Numbered from the stretch's first letter, positions 35,059-44,044 are shown. The stretch: DNA of 64,000 nucleotides from Granulicella pectinivorans (GCF_900114625.1 NZ_FOZL01000001.1:2046001-2110000), one strand, 5' to 3'. Program-made: numbers and translations. The notes: generated by a model from the sequence alone, not told the origin.

Positions 35059-36900
35059 CTAAACGCTGGGTTCCGTGGCTTCGAGAGCACTCCCCAACAA
35101 TCCGGAGATCGCCGCAATCGCTACGTTCGTGCTCGTCCCCTTCAGCCGGTCCACAAGCTCCAACAGCCCTTCGGCGACGCCGCGTCCGACATTCACGCGA
35201 TATGGAATCCCGATCAGATCCGCATCCTTGAACTTCACCCCGGCCCGCTCGTCCCGGTCATCCAGCAGCACATCGAACCCCGCCTTGGTCAGGTCGGCCG
35301 CCACCTGCTCGCCCGCAGCCAGCAGCGCAGCCTCCGACACGTTCGTGACCGTAACCACCACCTGGAAGGGAGCGATCGAAGCCGGCAGCGCATACGCCCC
35401 GCCATTCTTCGCCGCCGAGGTCTCAATGGCAGCCGTCAGAATCCGCTCCACCCCGATCCCGTAGCATCCCATGATCGGCATCGTCTCCTTGCCGTCCTTG
35501 TTCAGCACGGAAGCGCCCATCGCTTTGGTGTACTTGTACCCCAGCTTGAAGATGTGCCCAATCTCGACCGCCTTGCCCAGCCGTAGCGGCAATCCGCCAA
35601 TCGGATCGGCCTCCCCTTCGAGAATGTTCCGCACATCAGCCGTCATCGTAGGCGTAAAGTCCCGCCCCGGAGTCACATTGCGGTAGTGATAATCCATCTG
35701 GTTCGCTCCGGCGACGAGGTTCTTCCGCCCATCCAGCCCCGGATCGAGCACCACAATCGTCTTCAGGCCCTCCTCGGGATTCGCCCGGAACACCCCCTTG
35801 ACCTTATCGACGGCCTTACCCGAGTTCAGCCCATTCAGCGAACCCTGCGTCATCACCTCGGCAATCCCGACCGGCCCAAGGTACCCGGCAGGTCCACCGA
35901 TATAGACCGCCAGTTCCTCCGGCAACATCGGCCGCAGCTCCGCGACACCCGTCACCGCACACAGCTTGGTCTCATTCACCTGGTGGTCGCCCCGCAAAAA
36001 CGCCGCAATCGGACGCAGCGGATCGCCCGCCTTCGACGGAATCCCCATGAACGCCACGCACTTGATGTCCTGCGAAGGCAGAATCCCCAAGAACTCGCAG
36101 ATATCCGCGATCGCGCCCTTACCCGGCGTAAACACCAGCTCCGGCATCCCATCGCCCGTCGCCGGCAGGTCCTCCACCGGTGCCAGCACCGAGACCGCCT
36201 TCTCCAGGTTCGCCGCATACCCGCTCGGTGACGATGCTATCAAATCCTCGCCCGCCTCCGTATAGACCATGAACTCCTGGGACTGCGATCCGCCCATCGA
36301 GCCCGAATCCGCCTCAACCGCCACGAACTCCAGCCCGCACCGCTCGAAGATCCGCCGATACGCCGCGTCGTGCTTCATGTAGCTCACGTCCAGCCCCGCC
36401 TCGTCGATATCGAACGAGTACGAGTCTTTCATCGTGAACTGCCGTACCCGCAGCAGACCTGACTTCGGCCTCGGCTCATCGCGGAACTTCGTCTGAATCT
36501 GGTACCAGATCTGCGGCAACTGTTTGTAGCTCTGCAGTTCCTTGCGCGCAATGTCCGTCATCACCTCTTCGTGGGTCATGCCCAGGCACAGGTCCGCGCC
36601 CTTCCGGTCCTTCAACCGGAACATATTCTCACCCATCCCAGCCCAGCGTCCGCTCTCTTCCCAGATCTCCCGCGGCAGGATCGTCGGCAGAAACATCTCC
36701 TGGCCAATCTTGTCCATCTCCTCCTGGATAATGGCAACGATCTTCTTCACCGACCGGTTGCCAAGAAAGAGATACGAGTAGATGCCCGCGCCCAGTTGGC
36801 GCACATAACCGCCGCGCAAAAGCAGCTTGTGGCTGGCGACTTCAGCATCGGTGGGAGCTTCACGAAGAGTGGGGATAAACAGTTGGGACCAACGGTGCAT
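35059..36900 (-). CDS. proS: Prolyl-tRNA synthetase
   Basis: From MHRWSQLFIPT at 36900 this encodes 613 residues, which fits the bacterial type with an editing insertion. It attaches proline to tRNA(Pro). Class II motif 2/3 segments (FRDEPRPKSGLLRVRQFTMK with YSFD, and GCYGIGVERILTAAIE) are present. The INS editing domain occupies the middle. The anticodon-binding C-terminal domain contains QVVVTVTNVSE and DDRDERAGVKFKDADLIG. The frame is open to 36933, but the family starts at MHRW or similar. Confidence 0.96.
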   Translation of the reverse strand: MHRWSQLFIPTLREAPTDAEVASHKLLLRGGYVRQLGAGIYSYLFLGNRSVKKIVAIIQEEMDKIGQEMFLPTILPREIWEESGRWAGMGENMFRLKDRKGADLCLGMTHEEVMTDIARKELQSYKQLPQIWYQIQTKFRDEPRPKSGLLRVRQFTMKDSYSFDIDEAGLDVSYMKHDAAYRRIFERCGLEFVAVEADSGSMGGSQSQEFMVYTEAGEDLIASSPSGYAANLEKAVSVLAPVEDLPATGDGMPELVFTPGKGAIADICEFLGILPSQDIKCVAFMGIPSKAGDPLRPIAAFLRGDHQVNETKLCAVTGVAELRPMLPEELAVYIGGPAGYLGPVGIAEVMTQGSLNGLNSGKAVDKVKGVFRANPEEGLKTIVVLDPGLDGRKNLVAGANQMDYHYRNVTPGRDFTPTMTADVRNILEGEADPIGGLPLRLGKAVEIGHIFKLGYKYTKAMGASVLNKDGKETMPIMGCYGIGVERILTAAIETSAAKNGGAYALPASIAPFQVVVTVTNVSEAALLAAGEQVAADLTKAGFDVLLDDRDERAGVKFKDADLIGIPYRVNVGRGVAEGLLELVDRLKGTSTNVAIAAISGLLGSALEATEPSV

Positions 36901-37198
36901 AACGATCCTGATACCTTCCGGAGAACTGATCAAAAATGGTTTTTATCGAACAACCTCATTCTAGGCGTTGGCCATCCGACTTGCACACCGCACGACTTTC
37001 ATCGCTTGCGAGTTCTATCGAAAGAATGCCACCTGACACAAATTCAACTGACAATTTCACATGTGTGTGATACGCGACAGACTTAAGGAATCGCGACGAG
37101 TAGCTTTAGTCCTGACATCCGCAAAAGACGACTGAGACCGGTATCCCGCCGGAGCCATAGACGCCCGCCGCTGAGACATTTTGTTAGGAAAGAGTGAG

Positions 37199-37927
37199 TT
37201 GATAACCGACCTCCCCGTGCCACGCAGCAATAGGCCACGCAACCTGATCCTGTCGAGACTTCCTGAAGAGCAATTTCAGGCGCTCGTCCGTTTCCTCATC
37301 CCCGTGGAACTGCCGCTCAACATGCAGCTCTCACTCCCCAACCAGGTTGTGGAGTCCATCTACTTTCCCATCAGCGGTCTCATCTCCACCGACGCCCTCA
37401 CGGAAAAAGGAGAGTCGGTCGAAGTCGGCCTGGTCGGACGCGAGGGCTTCTCCGGACTCTGCGCCCTCCTCGGCCACCCCCAGATGTCGCACTCTGTCGT
37501 CATGCAGGGTGCCGGTGCCGGCTTCCGCATCCGCGCTTCCATCCTCCGCGAGGAGTTCCTCAAGGGCGGCCCCTTCGCCCAGATGGTCTACGACTTCGCC
37601 TACATGCAGATGGTTCAGATGACCCAATCCGTCCTCTGCAACCGCATGCACGCCGTCGAAGCCCGCCTCGCCCGCTGGCTCCTCACCTCCGCCGACCGCA
37701 CCGAGTCCAACGAACTCATGCTCACCCAGGAGTTCCTCGCCCAGATGCTCGGCTCCCGCCGTTCCACCGTCACCGTGGCCGCCGGCGAACTCCAGCGTCT
37801 TCGCGCCATCGACTACAGCCGCGGCCGCATCCGCCTCATCGACCGTCCTCTGCTCGAATCCAAAACCTGCGAGTGCTACGGCATCGTCCGCGCGACCTAC
37901 GACCGCATGCTCCCCAAAAACTACTAG
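37199..37927 (+). CDS. Crp/Fnr-family transcriptional regulator
   Basis: From a TTG at 37199 with AGGAAAGAG upstream, this encodes 242 residues. A TTG at 37181 is also possible. The cyclic-nucleotide-binding-like part includes VVESIYFPISGLISTDALTE and GLVGREGFSG, a style typical of a common Crp/Fnr subgroup in acidobacteria and alphaproteobacteria. The HTH is LTQEFLAQMLGSRRSTVTVA, followed by a recognition-wing segment YSRGRIRLID. The target is unknown. It is divergent from proS and precedes the TlpA/DsbD pair by 213 bp. Confidence 0.9.
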   Translation: MITDLPVPRSNRPRNLILSRLPEEQFQALVRFLIPVELPLNMQLSLPNQVVESIYFPISGLISTDALTEKGESVEVGLVGREGFSGLCALLGHPQMSHSVVMQGAGAGFRIRASILREEFLKGGPFAQMVYDFAYMQMVQMTQSVLCNRMHAVEARLARWLLTSADRTESNELMLTQEFLAQMLGSRRSTVTVAAGELQRLRAIDYSRGRIRLIDRPLLESKTCECYGIVRATYDRMLPKNY

Positions 37928-38006
37928 TCTGCGGCAAAACCGGCGGCCAGGAAACGAACCGCGCGAGTCCACGCACCCCGGACCGGCATCCACGTCACCG
38001 ATAGAT

Positions 38007-38038
38007 CCCCGCCCGCGCAGCGGGCCCATCCCGCAGGA
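38007..38038 (-). repeat. GC-rich dispersed repeat, copy 2
   Basis: On the minus strand this reads GGATGGGCCCGCTGCGCGGG, the same core as the copies at 30151, 55445 and 63811. It lies in the gap between the Crp/Fnr gene and the thioredoxin-like gene. Confidence 0.7.
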
Positions 38039-38140
38039 CAAACAAAAGCACCCTCCGTCTGTAACCAACATCAGACATATCAGTCGCATGTACAGGCGTA
38101 AACTGGTACGAGCCGTGTTTTCCCGGCGAGGAGTCTTCTG

Positions 38141-38773
38141 ATGCGTAAGGTCGGTGTTTTGCTGGTAATGGTCGTAGGAATCAGCCTGTTGATCTGGGCC
38201 GGCGTGCATAATCGCCGCGCCAGTACCAAAGCCATGCAGGAGGCCAGCGCCAACCGCGTCATCCTCACCAAGGATGTCCCCGGCCAGACCGCCGCCGCCA
38301 TGAGCGGCAACTCCGCCGGAACCTTCAAGGGCAAGCCTGCCCCCGCCTTCACCCTCGTCAACTCCGAGGGCAAGAAGGTCTCGCTCTCCGACTACAAGGG
38401 GCGCCCCGTTCTCATCAACTTCTGGGCCACCTGGTGCGCTCCCTGCAAGCTCGAGATGCCCTGGTTCGAGGAGTTCCACAGCAAATACAAAGACTCCGGC
38501 TTCGAGATCCTCGGTATCGCTGAAGACGACGCCCCCAAGGACGAGATCATCAAGACCGCCAGGAAGACCGGCGTCTCCTACCCCATCCTCCTGACGGATA
38601 ACAAGGTCGCCAACCTCTACGGCGGCGTCGACTCTCTCCCCACCTCCTTCTACGTCGACAAAACCGGCACCATCGTCGAAGAGACCGTAGGCCTCGCACC
38701 CAAAGACGAGGTCGAAGCCAACATCAAGAAGATCATCGGCGCCGCCGCGCAGCCAGCAGGAGCCGGCCAGTGA
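38141..38773 (+). CDS. TlpA/ResA-type thiol-disulfide oxidoreductase, membrane-anchored
   Basis: This encodes 210 residues. An N-terminal helix (about 4-22) anchors it, or acts as an uncleaved signal, so that the thioredoxin domain faces the periplasm. The active site is WATWCAPCK, with Cys99 and Cys102. FEILGIAEDD and the cis-Pro element SLPTSFYVDK follow. Such proteins reduce apocytochrome c or other exported thiols. Its stop overlaps the GTG start of the DsbD-alpha-like gene, implying that the two act together. Confidence 0.92.
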   Translation: MRKVGVLLVMVVGISLLIWAGVHNRRASTKAMQEASANRVILTKDVPGQTAAAMSGNSAGTFKGKPAPAFTLVNSEGKKVSLSDYKGRPVLINFWATWCAPCKLEMPWFEEFHSKYKDSGFEILGIAEDDAPKDEIIKTARKTGVSYPILLTDNKVANLYGGVDSLPTSFYVDKTGTIVEETVGLAPKDEVEANIKKIIGAAAQPAGAGQ

Positions 38774-39234
38774 TCGCCCGCGCTCTGCTCCTCGGTGCCG
38801 CTCTCCTGCAGCTCAACGTCATGGACGCCCCGCCCAAGCCCAAGGGCTACGTCGTCTACGCCTCCGACCAGCAGACGGTAAAGCCCAACAAGAAGTCCGT
38901 CGTGGAACTACGCTTCCAGGTTATCGACGGCTTCCACGTAAACTCCCACACCCCCAAGTCCGAGCTCCTCATCCCCACCAACCTGAAGCTCAATCCAGCC
39001 GAAGGAATCAAGCCCGGCCCCATTGAGTACCCCAAGGGCACCGAATACAGCTTCAGCTTCGACCCCAATGAAAAACTGGACGTCTACTCCGGCACCTTCA
39101 CCGTCAAGCTACCTGTAGAGGCCACCCCCGGCGAGCACGTCCTCGAAGGCACCCTCCGCTATCAGGCCTGCGACCACGCAGCCTGCTACCCACCGAAAAC
39201 CCTGCCGGTCAAAGTGATGGTCGTCGCCAAGTAA
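38770..39234 (+). CDS. DsbD N-terminal (alpha) domain-like periplasmic protein
   Basis: This encodes 154 residues from a GTG at 38770 that overlaps the TlpA stop (GTGA). A signal peptide is followed by an immunoglobulin-like domain. The pair Cys134 and Cys139 in YQACDHAACYPP matches the disulfide of DsbD-alpha, which relays electrons from the DsbD membrane domain. The membrane and thioredoxin parts of DsbD are absent here, so this is a free-standing alpha domain that may work with the TlpA-like protein. Confidence 0.86.
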   Translation: MIARALLLGAALLQLNVMDAPPKPKGYVVYASDQQTVKPNKKSVVELRFQVIDGFHVNSHTPKSELLIPTNLKLNPAEGIKPGPIEYPKGTEYSFSFDPNEKLDVYSGTFTVKLPVEATPGEHVLEGTLRYQACDHAACYPPKTLPVKVMVVAK

Positions 39235-39252
39235 CGGTGGTGCGCTATCGCC

Positions 39253-39513
39253 ATGAAAATCCGCCTCAACCCCGAGCACGCAGCCATGGTCCAGGCCGGA
39301 ATTGAGCCCGGACGTTTCGCCAGCGGAGAGGATTACATAGCGGAAGCAATTGAGCTTCTCGATTTGCGCCTCGCGTTCGACGAAGAGCGTCGGCTTCTCA
39401 CCGAGTCGATCGCCCAGGGCGAACGCGGTGAGGTTTTCACCCAGGAAGAGATGGAGCGCGATCTGGACGAGCTCAGGGAGCAGTGGTTCGCCCGGCGCCA
39501 GCCCGCCGCATGA
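39253..39513 (+). CDS. ParD-like antitoxin (type II toxin-antitoxin)
   Basis: This encodes 86 residues. The N-terminal MKIRLNPEHAAMVQAGI, with GRFASGEDYIAEAIELL, fits the ribbon-helix-helix of the ParD/CC2985 family. The acidic C-terminal half (AQGERGEVFTQEEMERDLDE) would bind the toxin. Its stop overlaps an ATG that begins a broken ParE-like gene. The antitoxin frame looks intact. Confidence 0.82.
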   Translation: MKIRLNPEHAAMVQAGIEPGRFASGEDYIAEAIELLDLRLAFDEERRLLTESIAQGERGEVFTQEEMERDLDELREQWFARRQPAA

Positions 39514-39788
39514 ATCGGTACGTTCTTACCTGGATCGCACGACGCGATATCCGTTCCATCTGGCTTTAGATCGCAGACGACAGTCCAAAGCATGCTGACT
39601 CGTGCGCCGTGCGGTCCTTGAAACATCCCAGTTCGCCGACCGGAGTTTTCAGAAAGCACAACACGCATCTTGGTCGTCGCCCGTTACGAAGATACTCAGT
39701 GGTCTTCGAACCAAAGGCAAAGCCGTTGAGGATCGTGAGGATACTCAACGGCTATCGGGATTTCTCAAGAATTCGCTTGGCGGAGTAG
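39510..39788 (+). pseudogene. ParE/RelE-like toxin, broken
   Basis: The ATG at 39510 overlaps the antitoxin stop, as in parDE operons. The start encodes MNRYVLTWIARRDIRSIWL, then a TAG stop at 39567. The same frame continues with IADDSPKHADS, and the homology then moves to another frame (VRRAVLETSQFAD). It ends in the first frame with KPLRIVRILNGYRDF, the usual ParE C-terminal strand. At least one stop and several frame changes are required, so no functional toxin can be made. It converges with gltX. Confidence 0.8.
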
Positions 39789-39791
39789 CCC

Positions 39792-41288
39792 TTACTTCCG
39801 CTGCAACAACATCTTCTTCTGCCCATCCACAAACCGCCGCACCCGATCCAGCGATCTTGCCTTCCCAAACACAATCAAGCTCTCCAGCAGCGGCGGACTC
39901 GCCGTCTTCCCCGTCAGAATCGCGCGCAGCAGCATGAAGTTCTCCTTCACCGACCACTCCTTCGCGAGTCCCAGCTCCTTCATCGCCGGCTCAATCGCCG
40001 CGACCGTCCACTCCGTCGCCTCCAGCACCGCCAGCAGCTCCCCGGCAAACGCAATCGTCTCTTCGATCGTCCGCTTCTTCGGCACAAACACCTCCGCCGA
40101 AGGCATCACGTTGTCCGAGAACAGGAAGTCCGTCAGATCTCCCACCTGACCCATCGTCTCGATCCGCGTCTGGACCAGTGGCACCAGCTCCTTCAAAAAC
40201 GCATCCGAGAACACCGTCTCCCGCATCTTCCCGAAGAAAGCCTCAGGCGTCAGCGCCCGCAGATACTCTCCGTTCAGCCACTTCAGCTTCACCAGGTCGA
40301 ACACCGGCCCACCCAGCGAGATCTTCGCGAACGAAAACCGCTCGATCATCCCCGCCAGATCGAACATATCCGCTGTAGCGGCCTTCGACTTATCCTCAAT
40401 CGTCCCCGACGTCTGCGGCATCCCTCCGCCCATCAGCCCCAGGAAGTTCAGCAGAGCCTCCGGCAGATATCCCGCCTGCCGGTAGAAGATCAGCGAAACC
40501 GGATTCTTCCTCTTAGAAATCTTCGACTTATCGATATTCCTCAGCAGCGGCATATGCCAGAACTTCGGCACATCCCACCCAAACGCCTTGTACAGCAGCA
40601 CATGCTTCGGCGTCGAAGAGATCCACTCCTCCGCCCGAATCACGTCCGTAATCTTCATCAAGTGGTCGTCGACGACATTCGCCAGATGGTAGGTCGGAAA
40701 CCCATCCGACTTCATCAGCACCTGGTCGTCGACGTTCGTGTGGTCGAACGTAATCTCCCCGCGCAGCTCATCGCGAAATGTCGTCGAGCCCTCCGCCGGC
40801 ACCTTCAGCCGAATCACCGAAGCCCGCCCTTCAGCCTCATACGCCGCAATCTGCTCCGCCGTCAGCTCCCGGTGCGCGCCGTTGTACCGCGGCGGCAGCT
40901 TGGCCGCCAACTGCGACTTCCGCAGAGCCTCCAGCTCCTCCGCCGTCTCGAACGACTTATACGCCGTGCCGTTGTCCAGCAGCTTCTGCACATACTCCCG
41001 ATAGATCGCGGTCCTCTCCGACTGCCGGTACGGCCCATACGGCCCACCCACATCCGGACCCTCGTCCCACTCCAGCCCCACCCACTTCAGCGCCTCGAAG
41101 ATCTGCTGTTCGGAGGTCGCCACAAACCGCGCCCGGTCCGTATCCTCAATCCGCAACACAAACTGCCCGCCCCTCTGGCGCGCATACAAAAAGTTCAAAA
41201 GCCCAATATAAGCAGTCCCCACGTGGGGGTCGCCGGTTGGAGAAGGAGCGATACGGACACGAGTTGGAGCAGAAGCAGAAGTCGTCAT
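39792..41288 (-). CDS. gltX: Glutamyl-tRNA synthetase
   Basis: From ATG 41288 with AGGTGA upstream, this encodes 498 residues. It charges tRNA(Glu), and possibly tRNA(Gln), with glutamate. The class I signatures are the HIGH equivalent IAPSPTGDPHVGTAY (13-27) and the KMSKS equivalent KSKISKRKNP. The anticodon-binding C-terminus includes MPSAEVFVPKKRT. No gatCAB is in the window, so I cannot say whether it is discriminating. The frame remains open for another 400 bases upstream, but that part is not homologous. Confidence 0.95.
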   Translation of the reverse strand: MTTSASAPTRVRIAPSPTGDPHVGTAYIGLLNFLYARQRGGQFVLRIEDTDRARFVATSEQQIFEALKWVGLEWDEGPDVGGPYGPYRQSERTAIYREYVQKLLDNGTAYKSFETAEELEALRKSQLAAKLPPRYNGAHRELTAEQIAAYEAEGRASVIRLKVPAEGSTTFRDELRGEITFDHTNVDDQVLMKSDGFPTYHLANVVDDHLMKITDVIRAEEWISSTPKHVLLYKAFGWDVPKFWHMPLLRNIDKSKISKRKNPVSLIFYRQAGYLPEALLNFLGLMGGGMPQTSGTIEDKSKAATADMFDLAGMIERFSFAKISLGGPVFDLVKLKWLNGEYLRALTPEAFFGKMRETVFSDAFLKELVPLVQTRIETMGQVGDLTDFLFSDNVMPSAEVFVPKKRTIEETIAFAGELLAVLEATEWTVAAIEPAMKELGLAKEWSVKENFMLLRAILTGKTASPPLLESLIVFGKARSLDRVRRFVDGQKKMLLQRK

Positions 41289-41427
41289 AAGGTCACCTTC
41301 GATGTTACCAGTCCGCTTTTGTCTTTGTTCTGCCTCCTGGTCGTCGGGACGAAGCTGACAACCCACCTCGAACCTACCCTTGGATAAGGCCACCGTGTAT
41401 CCTCGCAGTAGTCCACCCAGGAGAACC

Positions 41428-42486
41428 ATGCTGAAACGGCAACAGGAAAGAACGTTGCAACTCCTGTGCCTGCTCGCGTGCCTGACGGCTGGCCCCATCC
41501 TCCACGCCCAGGCGCTCCTCTTGGACGAAGCCCTCCCTGAAGCCCCCGGCTTTGAACAACTGCAATCCACCCTCACCGGCACCGTCAAGGACATCCACGG
41601 AACCCCCGTCGAGTCCGCTCGCGTCACCCTCACCGGTCCCACCCGCACCCCGCAAACCACCCTTTCCACCGCCGATGGCCGCTTCCGTTTCGACGCCATC
41701 CCACCCGGCCCCTACACGCTCACGGTCAAGGCCGCCGGCCTCGCCATCACCGGGGCCTCCGGAATCGCCAACCCCGGCGAAACCACCGAAGCCCCCGCTT
41801 TTGCCCTCCCGCTCACCGCCGCCCAGGCCACCATCGATGTCGTCGCCTCCCGGGAAGACGTGGCCGCCGCCCAGGTTGAAGTCGAAGAGAAGCAGCGCGT
41901 CCTCGCCATCTTTCCCAACTTCTACGTCACCTATATCCAGAATCCCGCACCCATGACGGTGAAGCAGAAGTTCGGCATGGCCTGGAAGACCTCCATCGAT
42001 CCCGTCTCCTTCCTGATGACCGGCGTCGTCGCCGGCATCGAACAGGCCGGCAACACCTACTCGGGATACGGCCAGGGAGCCGCCGGTTACGGCCGCCGCT
42101 ACGGTGCCTCCTACGGCGACGACACCATCAGCACCTTCATCGCCGGAGCCATCCTGCCCTCGGTCCTCCACCAGGACCCCCGCTACTTCTATAAAGGCAC
42201 CGGCTCCATCAAATCCCGCGCCTGGTATGCAATCCGGTTCGTCGGCATCTGCAAAGGCGACAACGGCAAGTGGCAGCCCAACTACTCCAACGTCTTCGGC
42301 AACCTCGCCACCGCCGCCATCTCCAACGCCTACTACCCCGCCGAGAACCGTGACGGCATCGGCCTCACCCTCGGCAACGCCCTCCTCGGAACCGCCGAGG
42401 GCGCCATCGGAAATCTCTTCCAGGAGTTCCTTGTCCGGAAGCTGACCCCCCACGTTCCCGACTACGGCGCCGTCGACAAACCCTGA
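41428..42486 (+). CDS. Secreted protein with carboxypeptidase-regulatory-like domain
   Basis: This encodes 352 residues. A signal peptide (MLKRQQERTLQLLCLLACL) is followed by a CarboxypepD_reg-like beta sandwich: LTGTVKDIHGTPVESARVTL, GRFRFDAIPPGPYTLTVKA. The remainder (about 130-350) has VTYIQNPAPMTVKQKFGMAW and a hydrophobic, aromatic-rich region (TGVVAGIEQAG, YGQGAAGYGRRYGASYGDD). Such multidomain proteins are common in acidobacteria at the cell surface. The function is unknown. A GGAGAACC ribosome site precedes the ATG. Confidence 0.84.
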   Translation: MLKRQQERTLQLLCLLACLTAGPILHAQALLLDEALPEAPGFEQLQSTLTGTVKDIHGTPVESARVTLTGPTRTPQTTLSTADGRFRFDAIPPGPYTLTVKAAGLAITGASGIANPGETTEAPAFALPLTAAQATIDVVASREDVAAAQVEVEEKQRVLAIFPNFYVTYIQNPAPMTVKQKFGMAWKTSIDPVSFLMTGVVAGIEQAGNTYSGYGQGAAGYGRRYGASYGDDTISTFIAGAILPSVLHQDPRYFYKGTGSIKSRAWYAIRFVGICKGDNGKWQPNYSNVFGNLATAAISNAYYPAENRDGIGLTLGNALLGTAEGAIGNLFQEFLVRKLTPHVPDYGAVDKP

Positions 42487-42812
42487 CACCGGACCGTCTC
42501 TTCCGGAAGGTGAGGTCAAGACGCTGGGGAAAACAAGGACATGCAAAAAACCATCTTTTTGCCACAAAATCCATGCAAATTTCCACATTTTACCGACCCG
42601 AAAACTGCAGTTAAAACCCGAAGAAACAGGGATAAAACCCGAAGATAATCCAAGGATTCACCACAAAAACCTGAAATTCCCCACAAATGCCAAAGAGAGA
42701 ACGCTTCGTCTCCGGGTGATTGGTCAGACCTCTATGGCTGGGGGAACGGCACACACTTGCCTTCGCAGCCGTGGAAAGCTGTCAAGCGTTAGGATGCTGT
42801 GGGAGAAGATCG
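42487..42812. other. Intergenic region of 326 bp with repeat copy R1 and composition switch
   Basis: This gap is AT-richer than its neighbours and holds most of one copy of an inverted repeat (42539-42708). To its left the plus strand is C-rich, to its right G-rich. Two sequences match the DnaA-box consensus TTWTNCACA at 8 of 9 positions: TTTGCCACA (42558-42566) and ATTTCCACA (42579-42587). No gene of 50 codons or more is convincing here. Confidence 0.65.
42539..42708 (+). repeat. AT-richer dispersed repeat, copy R1 (about 170 bp)
   Basis: Contains blocks such as CCACAAAATCCATGCA, CCCGAAAACTGCAG, ATAAAACCCGAAGATAA and CACCACAAAAACCTGAAA. The same blocks in the same order occur on the opposite strand at 44045-44214. 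The two copies flank the hypothetical gene and pyrE as inverted repeats, and a more diverged copy lies near 57868-57995. Confidence 0.85.
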
Positions 42813-43199
42813 ATGGGATACGACTTGCATATCGTCCGAACGCGCGAGTGGGCCGACGCCGAGGAAGAGCCCATTTTGCTGGATGAGGTCGAGGCGCTGG
42901 TCGCCGCCGACCCGGAGCTGCGCTGGTCTCCTTCGCTCGATTCGGTCGTCACGACCCCTGACGGCGCAGAGATTCGCTATCGAGCGGCACAGAACCCCGC
43001 CATTCAATGGAGGGAGATCTCTGCCTTTCGCTGGTCGGGAGATCAGATCGAGTGCAAGAATCCGACTCCAGAGCAGATCGTCAAGCTTGCGCAGATGGCT
43101 CGCGCATTGAACGCCTATCTCGTGGGTGACGACGGAGAGCTCTACGAGCTCAAGAAGAAGCTCTTCGGCGGCGAGAAGATCGTCATCACGAAGGAGTAA
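42813..43199 (+). CDS. Hypothetical protein (MGYDLHIVRT family), unknown function
   Basis: This encodes 128 residues from ATG 42813 with GGGAGAA upstream. The start MGYDLHIVRTREW, then PILLDEVEALVAADPEL and a Trp-rich middle (IQWREISAFRWSGDQIECKN), recalls small soluble proteins seen as stand-alone hypotheticals, or beside toxins, in many bacteria. I know no function. It ends five bases before the convergent pyrE stop. It lies inside the inverted pair of repeats R1 and R2. Confidence 0.78.
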   Translation: MGYDLHIVRTREWADAEEEPILLDEVEALVAADPELRWSPSLDSVVTTPDGAEIRYRAAQNPAIQWREISAFRWSGDQIECKNPTPEQIVKLAQMARALNAYLVGDDGELYELKKKLFGGEKIVITKE

Positions 43200-43203
43200 A
43201 TCT

Positions 43204-43902
43204 CTATTTTAGAGCGAGATGCGCCTTGCGGACGTCGCTGGCGGTGAAGACGGAGAGGAAAGGAATCTCCTTGTCGACATCGGTGGGGATCTCGGCCAGG
43301 GCCTGCTCGATGTGGAGACGCCCACCCTGTTCCCGGTCGACGAGACAGAGGACGGCAACGACCTCCATGCCGGCATCGCGGGTGGCTTCGATCGCGGTGA
43401 TGGTGGAGCCGCCGGTGGTGCAGACGTCGTCGACGATGACGACCTTGGCGCCGGTCTTCAGGAAGCCTTCGACGCGGCGACCGGTGCCGTGGGCCTTCTC
43501 GGTCTTGCGGACGAGGAAGCCGTGGATGAGCTGCGGCGGGAGGCCGAGCGCGTCGGGGTCGTCGGGATCTTCGTGGGCGTCTTCGGGGAAGAGTGCTGCT
43601 ATCTCATTGTATTCATTGAGGGCCCAGGCGCTGGTCGTGGCCGTTGCCGTGACCAGCGGGTCGGCACCCATGGTGAGCCCGCCGACGGCTTCGGCCTCGG
43701 GAGCATGCTTGCGGATGAGATCGAGGAGTACCAGGCCTGCCAGACGTCCGCCCTCGGCGTGGAGGGTCGAGATGCGGCAGTCGATGTAGTAATCGGACTT
43801 CTGCCCGCTTGCCAGCGTGAAGTCACCCAGCTTGAACGAGTGGGTGGCGATGAGGTCAAGGAGGGCTTGGCGGTTGGCTTTTTGCTCTTCGGTCTGGCTC
43901 AT
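43204..43902 (-). CDS. pyrE: Orotate phosphoribosyltransferase
   Basis: This encodes 232 residues. It forms orotidylate from orotate and PRPP in pyrimidine synthesis. The PRPP-binding motif VVIVDDVCTTGGSTITA and the N-terminal FTLASGQKSDYYIDCR are intact, as is FLVRKTEKAHGTGRRVEG. An acidic insertion of about 30 residues (residues 95-124, with EDAHEDPDDPDALG) lies between the GADPLVTATA and FLVRKTEK blocks, and makes the protein longer than the usual 190-215. No other pyr gene is nearby. Confidence 0.94.
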   Translation of the reverse strand: MSQTEEQKANRQALLDLIATHSFKLGDFTLASGQKSDYYIDCRISTLHAEGGRLAGLVLLDLIRKHAPEAEAVGGLTMGADPLVTATATTSAWALNEYNEIAALFPEDAHEDPDDPDALGLPPQLIHGFLVRKTEKAHGTGRRVEGFLKTGAKVVIVDDVCTTGGSTITAIEATRDAGMEVVAVLCLVDREQGGRLHIEQALAEIPTDVDKEIPFLSVFTASDVRKAHLALK

Positions 43903-44044
43903 GACGGTTGGTTTTATTCTATGCGATCCCCATTTTGGTCAGACCACTTTGCCCGAACATGCTGCCTGACTGCCCTCGCCTCAGGGTATTTTGCACTATA
44001 AATGGTGCATCGCTCGTCTTGCATGAAACCCGCGTCTTTCTTGG

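Noticed and set aside
41289..41699. Extended N-terminus for gltX up to 41699
   Set aside because: The family starts at the MTTSASAPTRVRIAPSPTG region. The added part is antisense to another gene and has a poor translation.
42558..42587. Calling the two DnaA-box-like sites a confirmed oriC
   Set aside because: Both differ from the consensus by one base, similar CCACA motifs occur in the other repeat copies, and no dnaA or dnaN is in the window. I keep the origin only as a hypothesis.
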